This document shows positions 28,932 through 38,404 of a stretch of 64,000 bases of DNA, piece after piece. Within the stretch, counting starts at the first letter, position 1, and each line of letters begins with the position of its first letter. Position numbers and translations under genes: made by a program. The notes under the pieces are model-generated. The model was not told the origin of the DNA, ran no database searches, and worked only from the letters and a program-made list of their open reading frames with translations. This DNA is from Pseudomonadota bacterium (GTDB lineage: Bacteria > Pseudomonadota > Alphaproteobacteria > SP197). Location of the stretch: the NCBI GenBank assembly GCA_039028155.1, contig JBCCIS010000017.1, positions 25,364-89,363 on the forward strand, in the 5' to 3' direction.

Positions 28932-30068
28932 CTAGTTCGTGAAGCGCGGGGCGACCTGGGTCGCGAACAGCCGCAGGCTGGACTTCACCTGATCGAATGT
29001 CAGGCCTGGCACGTTGAGAAACAGCGCCAGATGCTGGCAGCCGGTCTCGTCACGCAGACGCTCGATTTGGCGCGCGACCGTTTCCGGCGTGCCGATCAGG
29101 ACGAGATCGTGCTTAAGCTGGAAGTCGAGAGCGCCTAGTTCCAGGTCCCCGTCGTCCAGTTCCGCTTCCGATACCGTCGCCTTGCGCATCCGATAGAGAT
29201 TGCCGCTGGCCCACTGTGCCAGGCGGTCCAGGCCGGGCGCCGCCGCGGCGAGCGCCTCATCGTAATCCTCGGCAATGTAAGCGACACGCATGACAGCAAG
29301 GCCATCGCCATAGGCGACGTCCCTGCCCTGTGTCTGCGACGCGACCTCCTGGTAGCGTGTCCAGTTCTCACGGATACGGCCGAGCGACAGGAACTGGCAC
29401 ATGGTGCCAATCCCCAGCCGCGCGCAGTATTCATGGGACGGCACCGACTCAGCCATCGCCCAGATCGGCGGACGGGGCTTCTGGTAAGGGCCGGGAAAGA
29501 TGCCGATATTCTGCAGCTCGCCATCTTCGGCATGATAGTCGGGGTCGTGGGCCAAGGGGTTGGCTTCCTTCCAGCCCGGCGCCGGAAAGGTATGGAAGCG
29601 CCCTTCGTGGCGGAATGCCTTTTGGGTCAGCGCCTTCAATAGAACCTCGACGTTCTCCTCGTAGAGCGCGCGATTGAGATCACGGTCGCGGCGGTCGCCG
29701 GCGGGGTGAAAGTTCTTACACGCTCGGCTGTTGATGCCCGGCGCGATGCCAATATCGACGCGTCCCTTAGTCATCTGATCAAGGAACGCGATGTCCTCCG
29801 CAAGCCTGATGGGATGCCAGTCCGGCACCACGTTGCCGCACTGGCCAAACCGCAGCCGGTCGCTGTAGCGCGCGAGATCGGCGCCCAATAGCAGCGCGTT
29901 GGAGCCGGACCGGTACCAGCCGTCCCAGGCAAAGTGATGCTCGGCGAGCCAGACGCCCGTGAAGCCGAGCTCGTCGAGCAGCTCTGTCGTCTCATGCATT
30001 TCGTCGAACAACAGCTCCCAGTCATAGGGATCGCCGACGTGATAGAAGAGCGTGCTGTCGAACCGCAT
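28932..30068 (-). CDS. Luciferase-like (LLM class) flavin-dependent monooxygenase
   Basis: A 378-residue TIM-barrel protein of the bacterial luciferase family, using reduced FMN or F420-type flavin. Typical segments are GFTGVWLAEHHF near residues 35-46 (flavin-side His pair), GRVDIGIAPG near 102, and GTPETVARQIERL near 328. The wide space before the second half (about 150-210) and the substrate pocket give no clear substrate. There is no partner flavin reductase in the neighbourhood. It is divergent from panC; the starts are about 140 bp apart. Confidence 0.88.
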   Translation of the reverse strand: MRFDSTLFYHVGDPYDWELLFDEMHETTELLDELGFTGVWLAEHHFAWDGWYRSGSNALLLGADLARYSDRLRFGQCGNVVPDWHPIRLAEDIAFLDQMTKGRVDIGIAPGINSRACKNFHPAGDRRDRDLNRALYEENVEVLLKALTQKAFRHEGRFHTFPAPGWKEANPLAHDPDYHAEDGELQNIGIFPGPYQKPRPPIWAMAESVPSHEYCARLGIGTMCQFLSLGRIRENWTRYQEVASQTQGRDVAYGDGLAVMRVAYIAEDYDEALAAAAPGLDRLAQWASGNLYRMRKATVSEAELDDGDLELGALDFQLKHDLVLIGTPETVARQIERLRDETGCQHLALFLNVPGLTFDQVKSSLRLFATQVAPRFTN

Positions 30069-30207
30069 GGCGGTCTCTTATCCACCTGTGGAAAACCGTG
30101 CGCAGCCTAGAACCGATTATGAACTGGTGGAACCGCTCAGCGCTGAATGTTGCATGCGCGAAGGGTTTGTGCTGCACTGCACAATATTGGGAGGCCGGAG
30201 ACACGGC

Positions 30208-31056
30208 TTGGAAACGGCAACGACCCTCGATCAGATCAGGGCGCGCCTCAAAGACTGGCGCGCCGCGGGAGAGCGCATCGGCCTGGTGCCAACCATGGGC
30301 GCGCTGCATCCCGGCCACATGTCGCTGGTGGACGGATGCCGAGCCGCCGCTGGTAAGGTCGTGGTCAGCCTGTTCATCAACCCGCGTCAGTTCGGCCCGA
30401 ATGAGGATCTTGATGCCTATCCGCGCGATGTCGAAAGCGACGCGGCGCAACTCGATGCCGCAGGCGTCGACCTGCTTTATGCGCCGACGCTCGACCAGGT
30501 CTATCCGGAGGGATTTGCGACAACCATCTCGCCTAAAGGTCCCGCAGAAGGCCTGGAAGATGACCATCGGCCGGGCTTTTTCGACGGCGTCGCGACGGTC
30601 GTGACCAAACTTTTTCTGCAGACCGGCGCGGACGTCGCGACGTTTGGTGAGAAGGACTACCAACAGCTCATCGTCGTCAAACGTTTCGTCAGGGATCTTG
30701 ATGTGCCAATCGAGATCGTCGCCATGCCGACCATTCGCGAGGAAGACGGCCTCGCCTGCTCCTCACGCAACGCCTATCTCGACACGGCACAGCGCCGGAT
30801 CGCGCCGCGTCTGTGGCAGACTTTGTCCACAGCGGCACAAACGATCCGGACGACCGACACGCCGGACGCCATCGTGGCCGACGCAAAGCGTGACCTTGAA
30901 GCATGCTTTGATGAGGTGGAGTATGTCGCGTGGCGTGACGGGGAAACGCTGATGCCCAATCCGGCGAACGATCGGCCAAGCCGCCTGTTGGCGGCGGTCA
31001 GGCTGGGTACGACTCGGCTCATCGACAATGTCGCCGTTGCCCCAGGCAAGGTGTGA
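30208..31056 (+). CDS. panC: Pantoate-beta-alanine ligase
   Basis: PanC joins pantoate and beta-alanine using ATP to make pantothenate for coenzyme A. A TTG start at 30208 has GGAG eight bases upstream and gives 282 residues, the family length; the frame is open 52 codons further upstream without family-like sequence. Motifs: VPTMGALHPGHMSLV at 27-41 (HPGH adenylate site), FINPRQFGPNEDLDAYPR, FGEKDYQQL and SSRNAYL. panB follows seven bases after the stop. Confidence 0.95.
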   Translation: METATTLDQIRARLKDWRAAGERIGLVPTMGALHPGHMSLVDGCRAAAGKVVVSLFINPRQFGPNEDLDAYPRDVESDAAQLDAAGVDLLYAPTLDQVYPEGFATTISPKGPAEGLEDDHRPGFFDGVATVVTKLFLQTGADVATFGEKDYQQLIVVKRFVRDLDVPIEIVAMPTIREEDGLACSSRNAYLDTAQRRIAPRLWQTLSTAAQTIRTTDTPDAIVADAKRDLEACFDEVEYVAWRDGETLMPNPANDRPSRLLAAVRLGTTRLIDNVAVAPGKV

Positions 31057-31063
31057 GGTCGCC

Positions 31064-31927
31064 ATGACAGCGAAGAGATCATGCAGCAAGTCTCAGCTTC
31101 CGGTTAATGAAGTGCTTGGGCCGAAGGGCGGCGAACCGATCGTCGGCCTGACCGCCTATACCGCACCGGTGGCCAAACGGCTGGATCGCCATGTCGACTT
31201 CATGTTGGTCGGCGATTCCCTGGCCATGGTGCTTTACGGCATGGTGACGACGCGCGGGATTGATCTCGACACCATGATTCGGCATGGCCGCGCCGTTGCC
31301 GAACATGCGCACCAGGCAGTCGTTGTCGTCGACATGCCGTTCGGCACCTATGAGGACGACCGCGACACCGCCATGGCGAACGTCAAACGTGTCATGGAGG
31401 AAACCGGCTGCGATGCCGTCAAGATGGAGGGCGGTGCCGATCTGGCGCCGACGGTCGCGGCGGTGACGGCAAGCGGCATTCCGGTCATGGGCCATATCGG
31501 ACTGATGCCGCAGCGGGCGAAGGACCGCTCGGGCTTCCGCACAAAGGGCAAGAGCGACACCGAAGCCCGGCGCATCGTCAAAGACGCCAGGGCCATTGCG
31601 GATGCCGGCGCCTTTGCCATGGTCGTTGAAGGCGTGGTCGATTCGGTCGCACAGGATGTCACCGACGCCGTCCATGTGCCGACCATCGGCATCGGCGCGT
31701 CGGCGACATGCGATGGCCAGATCCTGGTGACCGAGGATATGTCGGGCTTGTTCACCGACTTCAAACCGCGCTTCGTCAAACGCTACGCCGAACTCGGCGA
31801 CGCCCTGGAAGCAGCCGTCGTCGCCTATGCGACCGAGGTGCGCGAACGCACCTTCCCCGGCGACGAACACGTGGTCCAATCGCCCAATCCTTCGAAGCGC
31901 AAAGAAGTCGATCGCGCGCGCGGCTAG
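31064..31927 (+). CDS. panB: 3-methyl-2-oxobutanoate hydroxymethyltransferase
   Basis: PanB makes ketopantoate from 2-oxoisovalerate and methylenetetrahydrofolate, the first step of pantothenate synthesis. ATG 31064 with GAGG upstream gives 287 residues. Metal and substrate motifs: LVGDSLAMVLYG, VVDMPFGTYED, VKMEGG and GHIGLMPQ. The order panC-panB is compact, so both steps are coexpressed; panE/panD are not in the window. The TAG stop is the first triplet of the palindromic element that follows. Confidence 0.95.
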   Translation: MTAKRSCSKSQLPVNEVLGPKGGEPIVGLTAYTAPVAKRLDRHVDFMLVGDSLAMVLYGMVTTRGIDLDTMIRHGRAVAEHAHQAVVVVDMPFGTYEDDRDTAMANVKRVMEETGCDAVKMEGGADLAPTVAAVTASGIPVMGHIGLMPQRAKDRSGFRTKGKSDTEARRIVKDARAIADAGAFAMVVEGVVDSVAQDVTDAVHVPTIGIGASATCDGQILVTEDMSGLFTDFKPRFVKRYAELGDALEAAVVAYATEVRERTFPGDEHVVQSPNPSKRKEVDRARG

Positions 31928-31987
31928 AGCCGATCGCGATTAATCAGAGCCATTCGGCGGCTCTGGCTGATCGCGTAAAACTGCTCT
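31926..31987. repeat. Palindromic intergenic element, copy C2 (AGAGC...GCTCT)
   Basis: AGAGCCGATCGCGATTAATC-AGAGCC pairs imperfectly with GGCTCTGGCTGATCGCG...GCTCT. It begins inside the panB TAG stop and ends 13 bp before the 3' end of the hydrolase gene, so it may act as a shared hairpin terminator for two convergent genes. Termini are those of the C1/C3 family; the inner sequence has diverged. Confidence 0.6.
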
Positions 31988-32000
31988 AAGGCGGCGCCGT

Positions 32001-32792
32001 CTACTGCAGGTGCTGCGACAAGAATGCGCGCATGCGCATATAGGCGATCGCCGTGACGTCGGGGTCGTAGCGGATCTGATGACCCTGATAGGTGCTGGGC
32101 GCGCCCTCCCAGTCGAAAGCGTGGGTGGCGCCGGGGAAGACGATAAGGTCAAAACCGTGGTCGGCGCGGATCTCTTGCTTCATGGCTTCGCACAGGACAG
32201 GCGCCGTCGCCGTGTCCTCGCTGCCAACCAGAATCAGCAGCGGCGCATCCAACTCAGGCGCGTGTGACTGGCAACGCGGATAGAACGCGACCGCCACCTC
32301 GAACGTATCGCTTGGCGCGACCTGATCGATGAGGTCACCGGCAATCGACTTCAGCGCCGTCGTGCCTCCGTCGGACCAGCCGACAACGCCAATGTGCGCG
32401 GCATCGACAAAGTGTTGCGTGGAGAGAAATGCGTGGCCGGCAAGCGCATCCATAACGCGCACGTCCGACGTCACCGCGGCGTCCGCGCTGCCACATACCG
32501 TTTCGATGCCGCGCGGGCCCAAGCTGTCGATACGCAGCGAGACGTAGCCCCATTGTTCCAGGAAACCCTCTTCCCATTCCCACGAGAGGTCGGTTCCGTT
32601 GCAGCCGTGCAGCATGACGACCGCGGGAAACGGGCCATCGCCGTCGGGAATGTTCAGCTTCGCATCAAGTGTAACCGTGGAACCATCAGCACCGGTGACG
32701 GGAAAGCTGATTATGCTGCTTTCCGCGCGCGCCGGCACAGCCGACAAGAGTACGGCCAATCCGAACAAGAAACTGACGACAGCGGATCTCAT
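32001..32792 (-). CDS. Secreted dienelactone hydrolase-family alpha/beta hydrolase
   Basis: A 263-residue alpha/beta hydrolase with a clear signal peptide (cleavage after about residue 23, AVPARA-ESS). The catalytic set is Ser140 in VVGWSDGG, Asp193 in VGSEDTAT and His224 in GATHAFDW; the oxyanion region is MLHGCNG. The family includes dienelactone hydrolases and periplasmic carboxylesterases; substrate unknown. Four to five Cys suggest disulfides. It is convergent with panB and separated from aspS by 106 bp. Confidence 0.85.
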   Translation of the reverse strand: MRSAVVSFLFGLAVLLSAVPARAESSIISFPVTGADGSTVTLDAKLNIPDGDGPFPAVVMLHGCNGTDLSWEWEEGFLEQWGYVSLRIDSLGPRGIETVCGSADAAVTSDVRVMDALAGHAFLSTQHFVDAAHIGVVGWSDGGTTALKSIAGDLIDQVAPSDTFEVAVAFYPRCQSHAPELDAPLLILVGSEDTATAPVLCEAMKQEIRADHGFDLIVFPGATHAFDWEGAPSTYQGHQIRYDPDVTAIAYMRMRAFLSQHLQ

Positions 32793-32898
32793 GGCATCTC
32801 AGTCTAACCCGAGACACCGCGCCGACAACGACGTTTCCATTAAATCCGACGGCAACCCGATCGATAGGATAGCGACGGTGGCGTTTGAGAGGCTGGCC

Positions 32899-34704
32899 CT
32901 ACTCCTGCGCCAGGGTCGCTTCCCGTGCCTTCTTGTCAACATCGGGTGCCAGGCGGATGTGCAGCTCGCGCAGTTGATGCATCGACGCTTCCGACGGTGC
33001 GCCCATCATCAGATCCTGGGCCTGCTGGTTCATTGGGAACAGGGTGACTTCGCGGATGTTCGGCTCGTCGGCCAGCAGCATGACGATACGATCGATGCCA
33101 GGCGCGATGCCGCCATGGGGCGGACAGCCGTATTGGAAGGCGTGATAAAGCGACCCGAAACGCTCCTCCACATCGGCCGCGGTGTACCCTGCAATCTCAA
33201 ACGCACGCACCATGGTCGCCGGTTCGTGGTTACGGATCGCGCCGCTGGCCAGCTCGATGCCGTTGCAGACGATGTCGTATTGGTGCGCCAACACCTCCAG
33301 CGGGTCCTGGTCGGCGAGCGCCGCCGCGCCGCCCTGCGGCATCGAAAACGGGTTGTGGCTAAAGTCGACCTTCTTGAGCTGCTCGTCGTATTCGAACATC
33401 GGATAGTCGACTATCCAGCAAAAGCGAAATGCGTTTTCCTCGACCAGGCCGAGCTCTGTGCCCGTGCGCGTGCGCACCAGACCGGCAATGCGCTCGGCCT
33501 CGGCCAGTTTGGCGCATGAAAAGAAGACGGCGTCGCCGTCGCCGACACCGGTTGCCTGACGGATGCCATCCAGTTCCGCATCGCTCAGCAGCTTCGCGAT
33601 CGGTCCCTTGCCGGCACCGTCCTGGAAGATCACATAGGCCAGCCCCTTGGCGCCGTTTTCCTGGGCAAAGCCGATCATCTTGTCGAAGAAACTGCGTGGT
33701 TGCGCTGCCGCGCCGGGTGCCGGAATGGCGCGCGCGACGGCGCCCTTATGGATCTGCTCGCGGAAGATCTTGAACTCGCTGTCGCGGAAGATCTCGGTCG
33801 CGTCCGCGTTTTCGATGGGGTTGCGCAGGTCGGGCTTGTCGGTGCCGAAGCGCAACATGGCGTCGCGATAGGCGATGCGCGGGAACGGCGAGTCCGTCAC
33901 CGGCCGATCGCCGAACTCTTCGAACACACCGCGCATGACGGGCTCGATCGCGTCGAACACGTCTTCCTGCGTCACGAAGCTCATTTCCATGTCGAGCTGA
34001 TAGAACTCACCGGCCGCGCGGTCGGCGCGCGCGTCTTCGTCGCGGAAGCACGGCGCGATCTGGAAGTAACGGTCGAAGCCCGACGCCATGACCAGCTGTT
34101 TGAAGATCTGCGGCGCCTGAGGCAGCGCGTAGAACTGTCCGGGGTGCAGGCGGCTGGGGACAAGAAAATCACGCGCGCCTTCCGGGCTGGACGCAGTCAG
34201 GATCGGCGTCTGAAACTCGTTGAAACCCTGGTCGACCATGCGCCGCCGGATCGACGAGACGACGTTGGCGCGCAGCATGATGTTGCGTTGCATGACCTCG
34301 CGCCTGAGATCAAGGAAGCGGTAGCGCAGCCGGATGTCCTCGGGATAGTCGGCATCGCCGAACACTGGCATGGGCAACGGCTCGGCTTCCGAAATCACGT
34401 CGAAGGCCCTGATCCGCACTTCGACATCACCGGTGCCCAGTTCCGTGTTGACCGTCTCGGCGCTGCGCTCGACGACCGGGCCCTCTATCGTGACCACGCT
34501 TTCCGAACGGACCGCCTCGACTGCGGGGAAATGCTCGCCATCGGTCTCGATCACGCACTGGGTCAGGCCATAGTGGTCGCGCAGATCGACGAACAGCAGA
34601 TTGCCGTGGTCGCGCTTCCTGTGGACCCAGCCCGACAGGCGGACGGTCTCGCCGACGTTGTCGCGGCGCAATTGGCCGCAGGTATGCGTGCGATAGCGGT
34701 GCAT
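32899..34704 (-). CDS. aspS: Aspartyl-tRNA synthetase
   Basis: A 601-residue class II synthetase charging tRNA-Asp. Start at ATG 34704 ([12 protein letters not shown]); the frame upstream to 34764 is not family-like. The N-terminal OB anticodon domain (about 1-105) has [19 protein letters not shown]; the catalytic domain has [10 protein letters not shown] (motif 2), a GAD insert (about 280-420), and [13 protein letters not shown] (motif 3). The bacterial-type GAD insert is intact. It may also serve tRNA-Asn if no AsnRS is encoded elsewhere. It is divergent from rnd. Confidence 0.96.
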   Translation of the reverse strand: MHRYRTHTCGQLRRDNVGETVRLSGWVHRKRDHGNLLFVDLRDHYGLTQCVIETDGEHFPAVEAVRSESVVTIEGPVVERSAETVNTELGTGDVEVRIRAFDVISEAEPLPMPVFGDADYPEDIRLRYRFLDLRREVMQRNIMLRANVVSSIRRRMVDQGFNEFQTPILTASSPEGARDFLVPSRLHPGQFYALPQAPQIFKQLVMASGFDRYFQIAPCFRDEDARADRAAGEFYQLDMEMSFVTQEDVFDAIEPVMRGVFEEFGDRPVTDSPFPRIAYRDAMLRFGTDKPDLRNPIENADATEIFRDSEFKIFREQIHKGAVARAIPAPGAAAQPRSFFDKMIGFAQENGAKGLAYVIFQDGAGKGPIAKLLSDAELDGIRQATGVGDGDAVFFSCAKLAEAERIAGLVRTRTGTELGLVEENAFRFCWIVDYPMFEYDEQLKKVDFSHNPFSMPQGGAAALADQDPLEVLAHQYDIVCNGIELASGAIRNHEPATMVRAFEIAGYTAADVEERFGSLYHAFQYGCPPHGGIAPGIDRIVMLLADEPNIREVTLFPMNQQAQDLMMGAPSEASMHQLRELHIRLAPDVDKKAREATLAQE

Positions 34705-34870
34705 GAAACGTGTCCGGAAATCTAAAGTGAGGCCGGCCCGGCCGGCAGGGCGCGTAAACCACACGCTGGCCCCCGGTTTGTCAAGAACCCTGGCCTAGCT
34801 CGTCCTTTCGGGGGCCTGTCCGGCGGCTTTCCGGTGTTTCCGCCCCCTACCAGTGCTATAGAAGGGGTCC

Positions 34871-36031
34871 ATGACAGTCCTTACCGATCCCGTAGAGGTC
34901 GCGGCGCTGTGCGAGCGCCTCGGCCAGCAGAAAATCGTCACCGTCGACACCGAGTTCATGCGCGAGCGGACCTATTGGCCGATTCTGTGCCTGATTCAGG
35001 TAGCCGGGCCCGACGAGGCCGTCGCCATCGACCCACGGGCCGACGGCATGGATCTCAGCCCCCTGTTCGACCTGCTGCGCAACCCCGACGTCCTGAAGGT
35101 CTTTCACGCCGCGCGGCAGGATCTCGAGATCTTCTTTCACCTGATGGGCGAGGTGCCGCACCCGATCTTCGACAGCCAGGTGGCCGCGATGGTGTGCGGC
35201 TTCGGCGAACAGGTGAGCTATGAGCAGCTCGCCAAGCGCCTGGCCGACGCCAGGATCGACAAGGCGTCGCGGTTCACCGACTGGTGCCGGCGCCCCCTGA
35301 CCGAGAAACAAGTCGACTACGCGCTGGCCGACGTCACCCATTTGAGGACTGTCTACGACAAGCTGTCGCGGCAGTTGAACAAGAACAAACGCACGGACTG
35401 GCTGAGCGAGGAAATGGACCTTCTGACCAGCCCGCAGACCTATCAGACCGATGCGCGCGAGGCCTGGCGGCGCATCAAGATGCGCGGCGCCAAACCGCAG
35501 CAGCTTGCCATCCTTCGCGAACTCGCGGCCTGGCGCGAGGAGACGGCGCAGGATCGCGACGTCCCACGCAACCGCATCATGAAGGACGACGCGCTGGCGC
35601 AAATCGCCACCCAACATCCGACCAGCCGCGAAGAGCTCGGCCGCGTCCGCTTGTTGCCCGGTGGCCTGGCCAACAGCGCCGACGGCAAGGCGATCCTGGA
35701 AGCCGTCACCCGCGGTCTCGCCGTGCCCAGGGACGAGGCACCGCGCAAGGACAGCAACGGCCGGCCCGATAAGGAGCCGCCCGCCGGTCTTGTCGATCTC
35801 CTAAAGACCCTCATGAAAGCGAAGTGCGAACAGGCTGGCGTCGCGCCGAAGCTTGTCGCCAACATGGCCGATGTCGAGAAGCTCGCAGCCGAGGACAACC
35901 CGGACTCGCCCTTGATGAAGGGCTGGCGTTACGAGATCTTCGGTGCCGACGCCATGAAGCTCAAACGCGGCGAGCTCGCCTTGAGCGCCGATGAGAAGGG
36001 CCTGAAGGTCATCGACCTCGGCGAGACCTAG
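34871..36031 (+). CDS. rnd: Ribonuclease D
   Basis: A 386-residue 3'-5' exoribonuclease for tRNA and small-RNA 3' ends. The DEDDy residues are Asp26 and Glu28 (VDTEF), Asp84 (ARQDLEI), and Tyr150/Asp154 (YALADVTHL). An HRDC RNA-binding domain follows (about 205-290). The length is typical. The start is ATG 34871. The FAD oxidoreductase gene begins 20 bp after the stop and may be cotranscribed. Confidence 0.95.
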   Translation: MTVLTDPVEVAALCERLGQQKIVTVDTEFMRERTYWPILCLIQVAGPDEAVAIDPRADGMDLSPLFDLLRNPDVLKVFHAARQDLEIFFHLMGEVPHPIFDSQVAAMVCGFGEQVSYEQLAKRLADARIDKASRFTDWCRRPLTEKQVDYALADVTHLRTVYDKLSRQLNKNKRTDWLSEEMDLLTSPQTYQTDAREAWRRIKMRGAKPQQLAILRELAAWREETAQDRDVPRNRIMKDDALAQIATQHPTSREELGRVRLLPGGLANSADGKAILEAVTRGLAVPRDEAPRKDSNGRPDKEPPAGLVDLLKTLMKAKCEQAGVAPKLVANMADVEKLAAEDNPDSPLMKGWRYEIFGADAMKLKRGELALSADEKGLKVIDLGET

Positions 36032-36051
36032 GTCGCACCAAAGGAAGGCCG

Positions 36052-37383
36052 TTGAGCGACGACATCTTTGCGGACGACTTCCACCAGCAGCCGGTTTGGT
36101 GGGACGAGGCCGGGCGGCCAGAAGCGGCGATCGGCGACTTGCCGGACTCCGTGGACGTCCTGGTCATCGGGTCGGGGTTTGCCGGCCTGAACGCGGCACT
36201 GATGACGGCGCGTGCCGGCATGTCGACGCTGGTGCTCGACAAGGGCGCGCTTGGCCGCGGCGCCAGCACCCGGCTGGTCGGATTCATCGGGCGCTTTTTG
36301 CACTATTCGATCGCCAAACTGATCGCCATGTTCGGTGAGGAACAGGCAATGGCCATGTACCGCGAAAGCGGTGATGCGCATTTCTACTTCCTGGACTTCA
36401 TCAAACAGGAAGGTTTCGATGTCGGCCTGCTCTATCGCGGTCGCTTTTCGGCGGCCCACACGCCGGCCGCCTATGAGGCGCTCGCTGAGAACGCGCGCAA
36501 CATCGAACGCCATATGCCATTCAGCTACGAGATGTGCCCCCGGTCTGACCAGCGCAATCATGTCGGCAGCGACGCGTTCCATGGCGGCATGATCCTGCAC
36601 GAGCACGGCACCGTTCACCCGGCGCGGTATCATCGCTGTCTCGTCGATGCGGTGCGCAAGGCCGGCGGCCTTGTTATCGGCGACAACGCCGTCCTCAAGG
36701 TCGAGGGTCAAAGGCAGGCGTTCACGGTGGCGACGCAGCAAGGCACCATCCGCGCGCGCGAAGTCATCGCCTGCACCAACGGCTATAGCAACGAGATCCG
36801 CGATGCCGTCCCCTATCTCAGAAAGCGGGTGGTCCCGGTCGCGGGCTATCAAATCGCGACCGAGCCGATCAGCGCGGAGAGAATGAAGGCGGTGAAGCCA
36901 TCGGGTATGGCCGTCTACGATACACGCGTCAGTCTGAACTGGGATCGCCCAACGCCCGATGACCGCGCCATCGTCTACGGCGGCCGATCGGGAACCCACG
37001 AGGGCGATCCGCTGAGCAAGGCGAGTTACCTCCATCGCAAGATGGTGGCGACCTATCCCGATCTCGAGGGCGTCAAGATCCGGCGTTACTGGCAGGGTTT
37101 CATGGGCTTTGGCATCGACCGGCTGACCCATGTCGGGTGCAACGAACAGGGCATCCACTATGCCACCAGTTTCTCGGCCTCCGGCCTGCCGCTCGGCACC
37201 TACTTCGGCCAGAAGGTCGGGCGACGGGTCGCCGGGCTACAGGGCGCCGACACCTGTTTTTGGAACCTCGACTTTCCGACCCGGTTCTTCTTCGACGGCA
37301 ACCCGTGGTTCGTGCCGCTGATGGCCGCACGCTACGACCTGGAGGATCTGCTGTTCGCGCGCGGCAACAAGAAGACCGGCTAG
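36052..37383 (+). CDS. FAD-dependent oxidoreductase of the D-amino-acid oxidase (DAO) family
   Basis: A 443-residue flavoprotein. The dinucleotide fold is at 34-60 (VLVIGSGFAG, Gly40, Gly42, Gly45) and the distal FAD contact near GFMGFGIDRLTH; GRGASTRLVGFIG follows the first motif. The DAO family oxidises amines and amino acids (for example gamma-glutamylputrescine oxidase PuuB, or DadA); substrate not known here. The start TTG 36052 follows AGGAAGG closely, so a short upstream shift is possible. It is convergent with the phosphotransferase gene, 13 bp apart, with no clear terminator. Confidence 0.85.
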   Translation: MSDDIFADDFHQQPVWWDEAGRPEAAIGDLPDSVDVLVIGSGFAGLNAALMTARAGMSTLVLDKGALGRGASTRLVGFIGRFLHYSIAKLIAMFGEEQAMAMYRESGDAHFYFLDFIKQEGFDVGLLYRGRFSAAHTPAAYEALAENARNIERHMPFSYEMCPRSDQRNHVGSDAFHGGMILHEHGTVHPARYHRCLVDAVRKAGGLVIGDNAVLKVEGQRQAFTVATQQGTIRAREVIACTNGYSNEIRDAVPYLRKRVVPVAGYQIATEPISAERMKAVKPSGMAVYDTRVSLNWDRPTPDDRAIVYGGRSGTHEGDPLSKASYLHRKMVATYPDLEGVKIRRYWQGFMGFGIDRLTHVGCNEQGIHYATSFSASGLPLGTYFGQKVGRRVAGLQGADTCFWNLDFPTRFFFDGNPWFVPLMAARYDLEDLLFARGNKKTG

Positions 37384-37396
37384 CGCTCTTCCACGA

Positions 37397-38398
37397 TCAG
37401 TGGTCGGAGAGATAGATCTCGGCAAGCGTGCAGGTGTCGTTAGTGAAGGTCGGCCCGATCTCACGCGCGAAGTCGATGCGGTGATATTGGTAGCCGACCC
37501 ATCCAAGCAGCTGGAGGCGGCGCAGCATGATGAGCGTCGGGATCGCCGCTTCCAGATCGGCCGGCACGTTGGCGATGCGGCGATAACCGTCAAGCCAGCT
37601 TGCGACCAGATCTGGCACGTCCGCCCGCTCCTCCAGGAAACTCAGCGCCGTCGCGAGGTCGTAGAGGAACCAGCCGTAGCCGAGGTCGTCGAAGTCGATA
37701 ATCGCAGTGCGATCGCCTTCGACCAGTAGATTGGCAAGCCGCAAATCGGCATGGATCAGACCGAACCGGTCGCGGTCGGTCGAGAGCGCCGCCAAGCGTT
37801 TGCGCAGGGTCTGGTCGACCCGCGTGAGCAGGTCCAGGACATCGCCTTCGACATGGATGCCGTTCTGCCATGGGCCCCAGTTGAGCTGATCGTCAAGCAT
37901 GCTCTCCGGCGTCAGCGACGGCCGATAAAAACTATCCGGCGCGCGCCAGGCCTTGGCTTCCTTGTGCATCTGAGCCGAGATGGTGCCCAATCGCTCGAAA
38001 CCCGGGATCAGATCATCCTCCGGCGGTTCGCTGCCGGAGATGAAGCTGTAGATCACCGCCTGACGCGGCTTATCCAAATCGTCAGACGACAACGTGTGAA
38101 CCAGCGTGCCGTCGCGCGCCGGCCTCACCTTTGGCACGACAATGTCGGTATTGTCGTGAAGATGCATCAGCCAGCGCATCTCCGAATCGACCTGGCCGGG
38201 CTCGTGGTAGGACAGCCGCCCGGAGCTGACGCGCGCGACATCCTTCTCGCCCGACACCGGATCATCGATCAGATAGACCTTGTTTTCCGACTCGCTCAAC
38301 AGGCGGACGGTCGTCTGATCGGCGTAGTCGTAGCGACCGATCAGGCCCGTGACTTCGCGCTCGAGCGCTGCGACCAGCTGTTCGGTGTCCTGCACCAT
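37397..38398 (-). CDS. Aminoglycoside-phosphotransferase-fold kinase (SrkA / homoserine kinase II-like)
   Basis: A 333-residue kinase of the APH/choline kinase fold. The catalytic loop is LIHADLRLANLL (His216, Asp218, Asn223) and the metal-binding Asp is in IIDFDDLGYGW (about 235). The N-lobe has VARVSS and an ATP Lys may be missing from the usual place. The substrate could be a small amino alcohol, a sugar or a protein Ser. It is the last gene of the DUF2066-hdaA-SDR chain, six bases after the SDR stop. Confidence 0.8.
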   Translation of the reverse strand: MVQDTEQLVAALEREVTGLIGRYDYADQTTVRLLSESENKVYLIDDPVSGEKDVARVSSGRLSYHEPGQVDSEMRWLMHLHDNTDIVVPKVRPARDGTLVHTLSSDDLDKPRQAVIYSFISGSEPPEDDLIPGFERLGTISAQMHKEAKAWRAPDSFYRPSLTPESMLDDQLNWGPWQNGIHVEGDVLDLLTRVDQTLRKRLAALSTDRDRFGLIHADLRLANLLVEGDRTAIIDFDDLGYGWFLYDLATALSFLEERADVPDLVASWLDGYRRIANVPADLEAAIPTLIMLRRLQLLGWVGYQYHRIDFAREIGPTFTNDTCTLAEIYLSDH

Positions 38399-38404
38399 GG
38401 CAGC